Assembly: GCF_945605565.1 (NCBI RefSeq)
Contig: NZ_OX216966.1
Coordinates: 4,518,001-4,582,000 of the forward strand
DNA: 64,000 bases
Direction of reading: 5' to 3'
Source of the DNA: Paenibacillus dendritiformis
GTDB taxonomy: Bacteria; Bacillota; Bacilli; Paenibacillales; Paenibacillaceae
Shown in pieces: positions 51,893 to 61,378 of this stretch; the stretch's first letter is position 1, and every line of letters begins with the position of its first letter. The notes below the pieces were generated by a model that did no database searches, was not told the origin of the DNA, and saw only the letters and a list, made by a program, of their open reading frames with translations. A program made the position numbers and the translations under genes.

Positions 51893-52849
51893 TTACCGAA
51901 ACTTTCCTGCTATGATTTTACAAATTCGATCGAAATGTTCGTCCGCACGCTCCGCTTCGCTCACATCCACCCATTCAATATCCTGCATGCGGCGGAACCA
52001 GGAGAGCTGACGCTTCGCAAAACGCCGCGTGTCGCGCTTTAACCGTTCGACGGCGGCCTCCAGCGACATTTCATTCTCCAAATACGCAGCGATTTCCTTG
52101 TACCCCAGCCCCTGCATGGAGACGAGCTGACGCGAGTAGCCTGCGTCCAGCAAGCGGCGAACTTCCTCAATCAGTCCGTCCCGGAGCATGATGTCGATTC
52201 GATCCTCAATACGTTTATATAGCATCTGCCGGTCCATTGTCAAACCGATTAAGCACAGGTCGTACGGAGACGCCTTCTTTTGGCCTGCCAGCTGCGACGA
52301 TAGCGTTTGCCCGGTCAGATGGTAAATCTCCAATGCCCGCACGACCCGCCGCTGATCATTCGGGTGCAGCCGATTCGCCGTGACCGGGTCGACGGCCTGC
52401 AGCTTGGCGTGCAGCGCTTCGGGACCATGAGCGAGCGCAAATTCGTTCATCTCCCGGCGAAAAGCCTCATCCGAACCGGCATCGCTGAACTCGAAGCTGT
52501 AACAGACCGATTCCACATACAAGCCGGTCCCTCCGACAATAAACGGAAGCCGATTCCGCGCTGTGATATCGTCAATCAGATGACGGCAGCGTTCCTGGAA
52601 CTCGGCGACGGAGAAGGCATAATCCGGATCATGGATATCCAGAAGATGATGAGGTATCCCCCTTCTCTCCTCCAGTGGCAGCTTCGCGGTGCCGATATCC
52701 ATCCCGCGGTACACCTGCATGCTGTCGCCGGATATAATCTCGCACTCGAAGGCATGAGCCACATCCAGACTCAGCTTCGTCTTGCCAACTGCCGTAGGGC
52801 CGACGAGCACGAGCAGCCTTGGCCTAGTTGGCGACGTTGTTGCCGGCAA
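51893..52849 (-). CDS. miaA: tRNA dimethylallyltransferase
   Basis: About 318 residues. P-loop [15 protein letters not shown], then [27 protein letters not shown] and [12 protein letters not shown] are classical MiaA motifs; [12 protein letters not shown] in the C-terminal part contacts the anticodon. It adds the isopentenyl group to A37 of tRNAs reading UNN codons. The start is TTG 52849, nine bases after GGAG, or TTG 52855. It overlaps the methyltransferase gene by about 26 bases. Confidence 0.94.
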   Translation of the reverse strand: MPATTSPTRPRLLVLVGPTAVGKTKLSLDVAHAFECEIISGDSMQVYRGMDIGTAKLPLEERRGIPHHLLDIHDPDYAFSVAEFQERCRHLIDDITARNRLPFIVGGTGLYVESVCYSFEFSDAGSDEAFRREMNEFALAHGPEALHAKLQAVDPVTANRLHPNDQRRVVRALEIYHLTGQTLSSQLAGQKKASPYDLCLIGLTMDRQMLYKRIEDRIDIMLRDGLIEEVRRLLDAGYSRQLVSMQGLGYKEIAAYLENEMSLEAAVERLKRDTRRFAKRQLSWFRRMQDIEWVDVSEAERADEHFDRICKIIAGKFR

Positions 52850-53618
52850 TGTCAATCACTCCATATGCTAATTTCGTCCCGGTATGCACGATCCGTTCGA
52901 ATCCGAGCCGTCCGAATTCCTCGCTGCCCCGCAATTCCTTCATGACGACCGTCTTCCGGGCCACGCGGCAAGCTTCGCGAATCGCTTCCGGCTTCACGGC
53001 TCCCGGATTGGCCAATGCGCGCAGCGGATCGATCGATGCCGATTCCTTCACCGGTTCGCGGAACATCGGATCGAAATAGACGAGGTCCACCGAACGGTCG
53101 GGAAGGCCGCGCAGCCATTCCACATGATCGGCCTGCTTCAGCACGATGCGGCGCATCGCTTCATTGACGGATTCAATGCTGCTCTCATACAAGAGAAGCC
53201 CTTCGTGCAGCAGGGTGAAGAGCGCCTGTTCGCTCTCCAGAGCCGTCACCCGGCCCGCTTCGCCAACGACGTGGGAGAAGACGAGCGCATCGGACCCGAG
53301 ACCTGCGGTGCAATCCAGCACCTCATCGCCCGGCTGGGCGCGGCTGGCGGCAATCATCGTGTCCCCCTCGCCGGCCAGCAGCCGCTTGATGCGGACATAG
53401 GCCATGCTGGGGTGATAGATTAGCTCGGTTACCCCCAGCTTCGTGTATCGTACATCGTTATTGCGGAAGACGACAAATTCATCGTCCCCGTACCGGTTCC
53501 GAAGAGCGGCCAGCGTACATCTGCGGCGCTCGACGAACCGGTGGCCGAACGTCTCGGCCATCTTCCGGGCGCGTTCCCTTATGTGCGGGGAGGTCTTATC
53601 CCCCGTAGTTACAATCAT
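52824..53618 (-). CDS. RsmJ-like class I SAM-dependent methyltransferase
   Basis: 264 residues. DEVLDCTAGLGSDALVFSHV is the SAM-binding glycine loop, ALESEQALF the acidic loop, and VYFDPMFREP the catalytic DPMF motif typical of the RsmJ/DUF548 group (guanine-N2 methylation of 16S rRNA in E. coli). The N-terminal 90 residues form a family-specific domain. GAGGAGGAG precedes ATG 53618. Coupled with miaA and near mutSL; rRNA modification is the probable role but the target in Bacillales is not established. Confidence 0.8.
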   Translation of the reverse strand: MIVTTGDKTSPHIRERARKMAETFGHRFVERRRCTLAALRNRYGDDEFVVFRNNDVRYTKLGVTELIYHPSMAYVRIKRLLAGEGDTMIAASRAQPGDEVLDCTAGLGSDALVFSHVVGEAGRVTALESEQALFTLLHEGLLLYESSIESVNEAMRRIVLKQADHVEWLRGLPDRSVDLVYFDPMFREPVKESASIDPLRALANPGAVKPEAIREACRVARKTVVMKELRGSEEFGRLGFERIVHTGTKLAYGVIDIAGNNVAN

Positions 53619-53674
53619 GAGCTCCTCCTCATTATATACGCTTCAGAAAGGGAAACACAAATGCGGCAGCCGCA

Positions 53675-55801
53675 TTACATGACCCGCTTGAACATTTTCT
53701 CCAAATCATAGGTTGTGAATTTGACGACGATCGGGCGCCCGTGCGGGCAAGTATACGGCTGGCGGCATGCGGCCAACCGGACCAGCAGCGCTTCCGCTTC
53801 CGCCTCGGTCAAGCGCTGGTTCGCCTTGATGGAGGCTTTGCACGAGCACATAATGGCCGAGGCCTCTCTCAGCTTGGCGACATCCGGCACTTTCTCGCGC
53901 AGCACCCAATCCGTCATCTCCCGCACAAGATCGGCTTCCTCCCCGTTCGGGAACCAGTGCGGATACGACCGCACGAGGAACGTCTGCCCTCCGAACGGCT
54001 CCAGCCGGATGCCGGCCTGCTCCAGCAGGTGCAGCCGATCCCGGATGCGCGCGGCCTCCGCCGTCGTGAACTCTAGCGTCAACGGCAGCAGCAGCTCCTG
54101 CGACGCCTCCTCGGGATGCCCGAAGCGCTCGTAATAATATTCATAATTGATGCGTTCGTGGGCGGCATGCTGATCGATCAGATACAGCCCCTCCGCATTG
54201 GATGCGATAAGATACGTTCCGTGCAGCTGGCCGATAAGCTCTACGGCAGGGAACGGCGGCAGCTCCGCCTCCGCCGCCTTGCCCGCGCCGGCTTGCCATG
54301 CCGCCTGAACACCCGCCTGGCGGAAGCCGCTCGGCGGCCGGTTCGGCACTGGCGCCGGGGCAGCAGCACCGGAACGCGCGCTTCCGCTCCCGCCGGCATA
54401 GCTTCCGCGGGATTCGCGCACCGCTTCCGGCTCCCGCATCGCCCCGGCAGCTTGCTCAGGCGCCCGCTCCGCTTGCACAACATCCTTACGGCCATCGTCC
54501 ACCTCCGGAACAGCCGCCTGGCCGTTCTCCGCTGGCACGGCCGTCGCCCCGGCGATCCGCTCCGCGCCATCTGCTGGCTTCACATCGGGGCGGGCCAACT
54601 CATACCCGGCCGGGTCCGGACCAGGGGCAGGCGCTTCGCTCTCGGGCGGCAGCGGCGGCAGCTCCGCCTCCGCCGACGGAACGAGCGCGCCCATCGGCTT
54701 GAGCCGAGGCTCGTCGCGGCCGCCGGCCAGCGACGCGGCAGCCCACTGCCATTCCGTCTGCTCGACATAGGTCCGCACCTTCGCCTTGTCCGGAGCCGCC
54801 TGCGGGATAAGCGCCTGCTGCAGCAGGATGTCGCGCAGCGTTGACGCGATGAATTCGCACAGCTCCGGCTCCTTGCTGAACCGCACCTCCAGCTTCGCCG
54901 GATGCACATTGACATCAACCAGTGTCGGATGCATCCGCGCATGGAGGACGATCATCGGGAACCGGTTGATCGGCAGCAGCGTATGATACGCCTTCAGCAC
55001 CGCCTGGTTCAAGGCGAAGCTGCGCACATAGCGCCCGTTCACGAACCAGGACATTGCATTGCGGTTCGATCGGGTCAGCTCCGGCTTCCCGATATAGCCC
55101 TCCAGCTTGTAATCCAGCTGCTCCGCCTCCACCGGCACCATGCTCTTCGCCGTCTGCACGCCGTAGACCGCCGCGATCACCTGCTGCAAATCGCCGTTGC
55201 CGATCGTCTGCAGCAGCATATTATCATTATGCTTCAGCGTGAACGCAATCTGCGGATAGGCGAGCGCCAGACGGTATATGTAGTCGGAGATATGCCCAAG
55301 CTCGGTCTGCACCGTCTTCATATATTTCAAGCGGGCCGGCGTATTGTAGAACAAGTCGCGGACCGCGATATCCGTCCCCTGCATCGACTGAGCCGGCTCG
55401 GATGCTTTTACGGTTCCTCCTTCTATCGTCAGCTTCCGCCCGAGGCCGCTGTCATCCGCACAGCTCGTGAGCTCTACCCGCGCCACGGCGGCGATGCTGG
55501 GCAAGGCCTCCCCGCGGAAGCCAAGGCTTCGGATCGCGAACAGATCTTTGCCGGAAGCGATCTTGCTTGTGGCGTGGCGCTGGAAGGCGTTCTCCACATC
55601 GTCTTCTCCGATTCCGGCTCCGTTGTCCTTGACCCGGATCAACTGGAGCCCGCCCTCCTCGACGGTCACGTCTATCCGGGTGCTCCCGGCGTCGATCGAA
55701 TTTTCCACCAATTCCTTGACGACGGAGGAAGGCCGCTCCACGACCTCGCCAGCCGCAATCTGATTGGCGATATGCTCGTCCAATATATGAATGACGGCCA
55801 T
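53675..55801 (-). CDS. mutL: DNA mismatch repair protein MutL with long linker
   Basis: 708 residues. The N-terminal GHKL ATPase shows VVKELVENSIDAGS, DNGAGI and FRGEALPSIAAV. The C-terminal domain contains the endonuclease motif DQHAAHERINYE and the metal/zinc-site motifs AACRQPYTCPHGRP, so it should nick DNA as in Bacillus. Between them, from about residue 335 to 525, lies a low-complexity Ala/Pro/Glu/Gly linker that is long for the family. AAGGGGGA precedes the ATG. It begins 13 bases after the end of mutS. Confidence 0.96.
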   Translation of the reverse strand: MAVIHILDEHIANQIAAGEVVERPSSVVKELVENSIDAGSTRIDVTVEEGGLQLIRVKDNGAGIGEDDVENAFQRHATSKIASGKDLFAIRSLGFRGEALPSIAAVARVELTSCADDSGLGRKLTIEGGTVKASEPAQSMQGTDIAVRDLFYNTPARLKYMKTVQTELGHISDYIYRLALAYPQIAFTLKHNDNMLLQTIGNGDLQQVIAAVYGVQTAKSMVPVEAEQLDYKLEGYIGKPELTRSNRNAMSWFVNGRYVRSFALNQAVLKAYHTLLPINRFPMIVLHARMHPTLVDVNVHPAKLEVRFSKEPELCEFIASTLRDILLQQALIPQAAPDKAKVRTYVEQTEWQWAAASLAGGRDEPRLKPMGALVPSAEAELPPLPPESEAPAPGPDPAGYELARPDVKPADGAERIAGATAVPAENGQAAVPEVDDGRKDVVQAERAPEQAAGAMREPEAVRESRGSYAGGSGSARSGAAAPAPVPNRPPSGFRQAGVQAAWQAGAGKAAEAELPPFPAVELIGQLHGTYLIASNAEGLYLIDQHAAHERINYEYYYERFGHPEEASQELLLPLTLEFTTAEAARIRDRLHLLEQAGIRLEPFGGQTFLVRSYPHWFPNGEEADLVREMTDWVLREKVPDVAKLREASAIMCSCKASIKANQRLTEAEAEALLVRLAACRQPYTCPHGRPIVVKFTTYDLEKMFKRVM

Positions 55802-55814
55802 CTCGAATTCCCCC

Positions 55815-58601
55815 TTATTCGTTCTTCAGCCCGCGCGCCCGCTTCATGAACGCATGCAGCGCGTTCATCGCCTCCAGCGGCGTGAGCGACAGCACGTCGA
55901 CCTCCTGCAGCTCGGCGATCAGCTCGTCAGCCTGCCGGTTCCGCCGCTGCTCCTCCTTCGTGACCGGAGCGGCTGGAGCGGTCGAACTAGCAGCGGATTC
56001 CTCCCAGCCGAACAGCGACAGCTGCTCGACCGCGCCGCTCGCGGCCGGGTTCGTGTCCGGAACCGGCGTCGGCTCTATAGCCAGCCCCATTGCCAAGCCA
56101 TCCTCTGCTACCGCCATCGGCTCGGCCTGCTCCCGCACCCGATCCGGCAGTACCGGCTGTTCCGCCTGTGTCACGCCCGCGTCAGCCGAAGCGGCCGTCT
56201 CCCGCAGCGTTCCCGTCTCATAGGTCTTCAACAGATCATAAGAGCGGCGGATAATCGAATCCGGCAGCCCGGCCAGCTTCGCGCAGTAGATGCCGTAGCT
56301 TGTGCTTGCCGCTCCCGGAATCAGCTTCCGCAGGAAGGTCACCTGATTCCCGCTCTCCTGAACCGCCATGCAGACATTGCGCAATCCGCCCAGCCGTTCC
56401 TCCAGATGGGCCAGCTCGTGGAAATGGGTCGACACGAGCGCCTTGCAGCCGATCTCGTCGTGGACGAACTCGATCACGGCCTGCGCAATCGACATCCCTT
56501 CGCTCGTCGACGTTCCCCGCCCGAGCTCGTCGATAATGACCAGGCTCCGGCGCGTCGCCTTGGCGGTCATCACCTGGATATCCATCATCTCCACCATGAA
56601 GGTGCTCTGGCCCCCGATAAGATCATCCGCCGCACCGATGCGGGTGAAGATCCGATCGACAATCGGCATGACGGCCCGATCGGCCGGAACGAAGGAGCCC
56701 ATCTGGGTCAGAATCGCCATCAGCGCGACCTGGCGCATATACGTGCTCTTCCCGGCCATATTCGGCCCGGTGATGAGCAGCATGCCGGCGGCCTGCTCCT
56801 CCAGCACGGTATCGTTCGCCATGAACGAGCCGCTCTCCATGACCGCTTCCACCACCGGATGGCGCCCGCCCTCGATATGCATGTCATAGCCGTCGGTAAC
56901 CTCCGGACGGACGAAGCGGTGCGCCGCGCCGACCGCCGCAAGCGACTGATACACGTCGATTTCCGCGATCACCTCGGCCAGCGTCTGCAGCCTCCGGATC
57001 TGCTCGCCGATGCGCTGGCGCAATTGGCTGAACAGATCGTATTCCAGCCCGATCATTTTATCTTCCGCTTCCAGGATGAGCGCTTCCTTCTCCTTCAGCT
57101 CCGCCGTAATGAACCGCTCGGCGTTCGCCAAGGTCTGCTTCCGCTCGTAGCGGCCCTCCGGCAGCGCCTGCAGATTCGAGCGGGTCACCTCGATATAATA
57201 GCCGAACACTTTGTTGTAGCCGACCTTCAATGACTTGATGCCTGTCTCTTCCCGTTCGCGGCGTTCCAGCTCCGCGATCCACTGCTTGCCGTTCACGCTC
57301 GCTTCCCGCAGCTTGTCCAAATAAGCGTCATAACCTGGCTTGATGATGCCGCCGTCGCGCACCGACACGGGCGGCTCCTCGACGATGGCGCGATCGATCC
57401 AAGCCACGATATCCTGGCAGTCGTCCAGGCCGGATACCCGCTCGCGCAGCGTAGCCGAATCGGTCTCCGCGCAGCACCGCTTCAAGCCGGGCACCCGCTC
57501 CAGCGAATGCTTCAGCGCGATCAGATCGCGGCCGTTCGCCGTGCCGAACGCAATCCGGCTGACGAGACGCTCCAGATCGTACACCTGATGAAGCTGCTCC
57601 CGGATATCCTCGCGCCAGATCATATGATGATACAGCGTATCCACCGCTTCGAGCCGCGCCTCGATCGCCCGCTTGTTCATAAGCGGCTTGTCGATCCAGC
57701 GGCGCAGCAGGCGGCCTCCCATCGACGTCTGCGTCCGATCGAGCAGCCAGAGCAGCGAGCCCTTTTTCGCCCGCTCGCGCACCGTCTCCGTCAGCTCCAG
57801 ATTGCGGCGGGTGAACGGATCGAGGACCAGATATTGATCCGGCTCGTACGTCCGCACCTGCGTCAGCTGGGATAAGGAGCGCTTCTGCGTCTCGGACAGA
57901 TACGACATCAGCAAGGCCAGCGCCTGGCGGCGTTCCGGATCGAGCCGCATCCAGGCCGCCTCGCCGAATTGCCGCTGGGCGAGCGCCTCATCCCGCTTCG
58001 TCCAAGGGGTGAACAGAACCGGCTTGCTCCACGCCTTCGTCACCGGGCGCGCCTCGTCCAGCACCCGCTCCGCGCCGATAATCTCCGTCGGCGTATACAC
58101 GTTCAGCTCGTCCAGCAGCCAGGACTGGCCGGCCGGAGCGGATGTCGCCGTCACCTCGCCCGTCGACAGATCGCAGGCGGCCAGGGCGTACATGCCTTCA
58201 TGCTCTGTCAGACAGAGCAAATAATGATTGGCTTTCTCGTCAATCATCTTCCCTTCCATAATCGTGCCCGGGGTAATAATGCGTACGATCTCGCGGCGCA
58301 CGACCCCTTTCGCGGCGGACGGATCCTCCATCTGCTCGCAGATGGCGACCCGGTAACCCTTCTCGATCAGCCGCTGTATGTAACTGTCGGCGGAATGATA
58401 CGGTACGCCGCACATCGGGATCCGGTCTTCCGTCCCGCTGCTGCCCCGTCCGGTAAGCGTAATCTCCAGCTCCTTGGCCGCCACAATCGCGTCGTCATTG
58501 AACATTTCATAGAAATCGCCGAGGCGGAAAAACAAAATCGCGTCCTCCGCCTGCTGCTTAATCGCCAAATACTGCTCCATCATCGGCGTTATCTTCGCCA
58601 T
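55815..58601 (-). CDS. mutS: DNA mismatch repair protein MutS
   Basis: 928 residues. The N-terminal mismatch-binding wedge has FFRLGDFYEMF with the intercalating Phe and partner Glu. The ATPase domain shows Walker A GPNMAGKSTYMRQ, then FMVEMMDI, Walker B SLVIIDELGRGT and STHFHELA. A 100-residue, Ala/Pro-rich region separates the ATPase from the C-terminal helix-turn-helix (EVDVLSLTPLEAMNALHAF) that mediates tetramers or beta-clamp binding. CGGAGGGTG precedes the ATG. It recognises mismatches and recruits MutL, the next gene. Confidence 0.97.
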   Translation of the reverse strand: MAKITPMMEQYLAIKQQAEDAILFFRLGDFYEMFNDDAIVAAKELEITLTGRGSSGTEDRIPMCGVPYHSADSYIQRLIEKGYRVAICEQMEDPSAAKGVVRREIVRIITPGTIMEGKMIDEKANHYLLCLTEHEGMYALAACDLSTGEVTATSAPAGQSWLLDELNVYTPTEIIGAERVLDEARPVTKAWSKPVLFTPWTKRDEALAQRQFGEAAWMRLDPERRQALALLMSYLSETQKRSLSQLTQVRTYEPDQYLVLDPFTRRNLELTETVRERAKKGSLLWLLDRTQTSMGGRLLRRWIDKPLMNKRAIEARLEAVDTLYHHMIWREDIREQLHQVYDLERLVSRIAFGTANGRDLIALKHSLERVPGLKRCCAETDSATLRERVSGLDDCQDIVAWIDRAIVEEPPVSVRDGGIIKPGYDAYLDKLREASVNGKQWIAELERREREETGIKSLKVGYNKVFGYYIEVTRSNLQALPEGRYERKQTLANAERFITAELKEKEALILEAEDKMIGLEYDLFSQLRQRIGEQIRRLQTLAEVIAEIDVYQSLAAVGAAHRFVRPEVTDGYDMHIEGGRHPVVEAVMESGSFMANDTVLEEQAAGMLLITGPNMAGKSTYMRQVALMAILTQMGSFVPADRAVMPIVDRIFTRIGAADDLIGGQSTFMVEMMDIQVMTAKATRRSLVIIDELGRGTSTSEGMSIAQAVIEFVHDEIGCKALVSTHFHELAHLEERLGGLRNVCMAVQESGNQVTFLRKLIPGAASTSYGIYCAKLAGLPDSIIRRSYDLLKTYETGTLRETAASADAGVTQAEQPVLPDRVREQAEPMAVAEDGLAMGLAIEPTPVPDTNPAASGAVEQLSLFGWEESAASSTAPAAPVTKEEQRRNRQADELIAELQEVDVLSLTPLEAMNALHAFMKRARGLKNE

Positions 58602-58662
58602 TAAACACCCTCCGATACCTGACCTTGAATCGTCCTCATTATATCAAAAAAAGAGCGCCGAC

Positions 58663-60225
58663 TCACGTTTTAGCCGCGCTTTCCTTCCGGAGAGCCCATG
58701 CCTGGCGGATATCTGCTCGCTCATTCCACCGCCAGCCCGAATCGATGCGCCGGGCGAAGGAACGGATAAGGGCCTGCTCCCGCTCCCTTCCCGTCCCATC
58801 TCCGGCGGAGACGGCTTCATATTCCAGCGCGGCCAGCAGCCCCTGCACCGCCGCCCGGGCAATCGGGCGCAGCTCCTCAGTCAGCCGGCCGTCGTGATAG
58901 GCGCGGATGACCGGATCGCGCAGACTGTCCCGCCGTTTCAAGCGATGGCGGTGTCTGACGGCCGCGTTCATCAGAGCAAGCACTTCCCGCGCGAGCTCGG
59001 GCGAGAACAGGAAGCTGGGCAGCGTCCGGTATTCGAAGCCGCCGGCCCCGCCATGCTCCTGCAGGCGCACGTCGCCGAACGTCCCGTAGCGGGGCCGCCG
59101 CGGCGCGCCGGACGGGTCCTCCAACGCGGCTACCGGCAGGGCGACATACGTGTCCAGCACCCGCACGAGCTCGGACGTGAGCGGCAGCCCGCTCAGATGG
59201 ATATGTCCGCCGAGCGGGAAGCGGCCCAGCGGCCGGCCGCCGGCAAGCCATTCCAGCGCGGCGCCGTCCTCAGCCGCTTCGAGGCAGCGGCGGGCTTCCG
59301 CCATCGCGGCGGCGATATTGCGCACAAGCTGCGCAGGGTCCGGGGCCGGATCGGGCCGCAGCTCCATCAGCGGGAAGCGCACTCGGCCCCCGATGCGCAC
59401 CGCGTCGCAGCCCGCCCGGCCGCCCCGGGGCAGGTAGCGGCTCGCCGCGATCAGCTTGCGCCGGCGCGCGTCGTGCAGCACGAGCTCCGCATCGAGCCCC
59501 ATCAGGAGCGGATCCCGCCGGGCGCGGGCGGACTGCTGTTCGGCGGCCGCCTTGGCCCAGGAAGCGGCGTAGCTCTCCAGCACCCATGCCGGGAGCGGCG
59601 CCGGAACGGGCTCCACCCGCTCGATGGCGTCGCCGGGGCGCGGCTCCTCCAGGACGCCGGCGGGCGCATCGGCCTCGTCGGCGCCAGGGCAGCAGCGGAG
59701 CGTGACCGCCCCTGTGTCGAGGCCGAGCGCATAGACCGCCCGCACAGCGAGCCGGGCCAGCCGCAGGTAGGGCGGCCGCTTCCAGTCATCCAGCGGGCGA
59801 TAGAAATAGCCGCCGGACGGCGCCTGGAAGCATTGCGCCGCGGCGACCGCTTCAAGCTGGCTCACCCAGAAGCAGAGCGTACGCACGAAGCCGGCGCCGG
59901 ACAGCTCGCTTCCCGGCTCCGCGTCCCAGGCGGCTCGATCCAGCACAGGCAGTCCCCACAGCCGCAGCCGCTCCCGCATCGCAGGCCCGCTCCACGGCCC
60001 GGCGTGGCGGTTCAACACAATCCGTCCGCCGCCGGCGGAGCCAATGCCCGCCCCTGCGTCCGGCAGGCGGGCCGCATCAGGCGCCTGCAGCCAGAGGACA
60101 ACGACGCCCGGCGGCGCTTCGGCTGCCTCCGGACGCTGCGATGCGGCATAACGCCGCCATTGACGGTATCCGGCGGCATGATCGGTGTACAGGCGGACCC
60201 CGCCGCCCAATTCCAGACGTTGCAT
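58663..60225 (-). CDS. COOH-NH2 ligase-like (putative amidoligase) protein
   Basis: 520 residues from ATG 60225 (GGGGG upstream). The C-terminal half has MGLDAELVLHD, FPLMELRPDP, GGHIHLSGLPL and RYGTFGDVRLQEHGGAGGFEYRTLPS. These match the glutamine-synthetase-like fold of the phage-type COOH-NH2 ligase families, which are predicted to join carboxyl and amino groups on peptides or polyamines. The N-terminal half is unusually rich in Ala, Arg and Pro and matches nothing known to me. Base composition is higher in GC than its neighbours. It lies between cotE and mutS, behind the cotE terminator, so it must have its own promoter. A spore-envelope role is speculative. Confidence 0.7.
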   Translation of the reverse strand: MQRLELGGGVRLYTDHAAGYRQWRRYAASQRPEAAEAPPGVVVLWLQAPDAARLPDAGAGIGSAGGGRIVLNRHAGPWSGPAMRERLRLWGLPVLDRAAWDAEPGSELSGAGFVRTLCFWVSQLEAVAAAQCFQAPSGGYFYRPLDDWKRPPYLRLARLAVRAVYALGLDTGAVTLRCCPGADEADAPAGVLEEPRPGDAIERVEPVPAPLPAWVLESYAASWAKAAAEQQSARARRDPLLMGLDAELVLHDARRRKLIAASRYLPRGGRAGCDAVRIGGRVRFPLMELRPDPAPDPAQLVRNIAAAMAEARRCLEAAEDGAALEWLAGGRPLGRFPLGGHIHLSGLPLTSELVRVLDTYVALPVAALEDPSGAPRRPRYGTFGDVRLQEHGGAGGFEYRTLPSFLFSPELAREVLALMNAAVRHRHRLKRRDSLRDPVIRAYHDGRLTEELRPIARAAVQGLLAALEYEAVSAGDGTGREREQALIRSFARRIDSGWRWNERADIRQAWALRKESAAKT

Positions 60226-60291
60226 CGCCTCGTCCCCCCGTTCATCGTGGCGCTCCCGATTGCCTGTTTGCGGCAATCCGGCAATTTTTTC

Positions 60292-60316
60292 AAAAAAAAG
60301 GAGGGCTCCCGCCCTC
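60292..60316 (-). terminator. Terminator of cotE
   Basis: On the minus strand GAGGGC and GCCCTC pair around GGGA, followed by CTTTTTTTTG. It lies about 110 bases after the cotE stop. Confidence 0.82.
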
Positions 60317-60423
60317 TTCGATGATGCTGCTGCTGCATATACATAAGTATGAAGTTCAACGGATGAGGGCATCAGGATTGTATCCGGGATATCTCCGCAG
60401 GCGGTGAGGGTCTGCGGACCTAA

Positions 60424-60984
60424 TCACAACTCCTCATCCGTTAAATCCGGATCCAGATCGTCGAACTCATCGTCCTGGATGCCGAAATCAAAGTCCTTGT
60501 CTTCGAAATCGTTGCAACCGTTCGGGCAGACGCGCACACATACCTTCGTCTCCGCTACCATCTCTACCGCGAATTCGCGCTCCACGCGAATCGTAACCCC
60601 TGTGCCGGACGAGGAGATACTGGCCTCGACGCAATTCGGCTCCTGGATCGCCTCAGCCGATACCTCTTCCGTCGCTCGGCGGTGCCTCGGATCGACATAA
60701 GACAATCCGACGAGCTCGACGTAGGATACCGTCTCCTTGGCCACATCCGTCTGGGAATTGTTGTCGTACGAATACCAGATGTTGATGTCATACGTACCGA
60801 TGACCTCAATTCCATCTCCGGCTCTTACCGATTCATATTGATGGTTGATAATCCAGGCTCCCAATATACTCGTCGGATGATGAGGCGGAGTGACGGTATG
60901 TGTTACGACGGAGAACTTGCGACCTTTGCCGCAAACTGCTTTCGTGATTATCTCACGGCAGTGGTGTTTATCTGAATTTGCCAT
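60424..60984 (-). CDS. cotE: Outer spore coat assembly protein CotE
   Basis: 186 residues from ATG 60984 (GGAGGAGGT seven bases upstream). REIITKAVCGKGRKFSVVTHTV, SILGAWIINHQYE and GTYDINIWYSYDNNSQTDV are the conserved CotE core. The tail is strongly acidic (DFEDKDFDFG ... DDEFDDLDPDLTDEEL) after a Cys-containing VCVRVCPNGCND. CotE directs outer coat assembly in Bacillus spores and is usually made under sigma-E in the mother cell. The genes mutS and mutL lie downstream, as in Bacillus. The upstream stretch 60985-61378 holds no convincing gene; a 73-codon frame there lacks a ribosome site. Confidence 0.93.
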   Translation of the reverse strand: MANSDKHHCREIITKAVCGKGRKFSVVTHTVTPPHHPTSILGAWIINHQYESVRAGDGIEVIGTYDINIWYSYDNNSQTDVAKETVSYVELVGLSYVDPRHRRATEEVSAEAIQEPNCVEASISSSGTGVTIRVEREFAVEMVAETKVCVRVCPNGCNDFEDKDFDFGIQDDEFDDLDPDLTDEEL

Positions 60985-61378
60985 CGTGTGGACCTCCTCC
61001 ATACAATCATTCAATTAAAGTGTATGCAGGACGTGGGCGAATGTTGAATAGACAGATTTAAATATAGAGAAAAAAGATATATGCTTCGGAATCCGGCCTC
61101 TATTCCGGAGCGGCGCGGGCGCTGCCTGCGGTCATAATCATGATGTCGCGCCGGAGAGATGCGGCTCGCGGCCGCCGCGCTTCTCCTTATTGCCGAAGGA
61201 GATTCTAGCGATGCGGCATATCTTGGATCCGCCGATTTCTACCGCGCCTACACTTCTTCCACTACTCCATCCTTTTTGCGAACATAGCGAACAAGAAAGA
61301 GAGAGTCCGTTCCGCACCGTCATACATAGTATATCTTTATGATGGAGGAGGCTGTCCACATGCCACCGGCAGGCCGAT

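Noticed and set aside
61138..61359. 73-codon minus-strand frame upstream of cotE
   Set aside because: No ribosome site, no recognisable motif; treated as chance.
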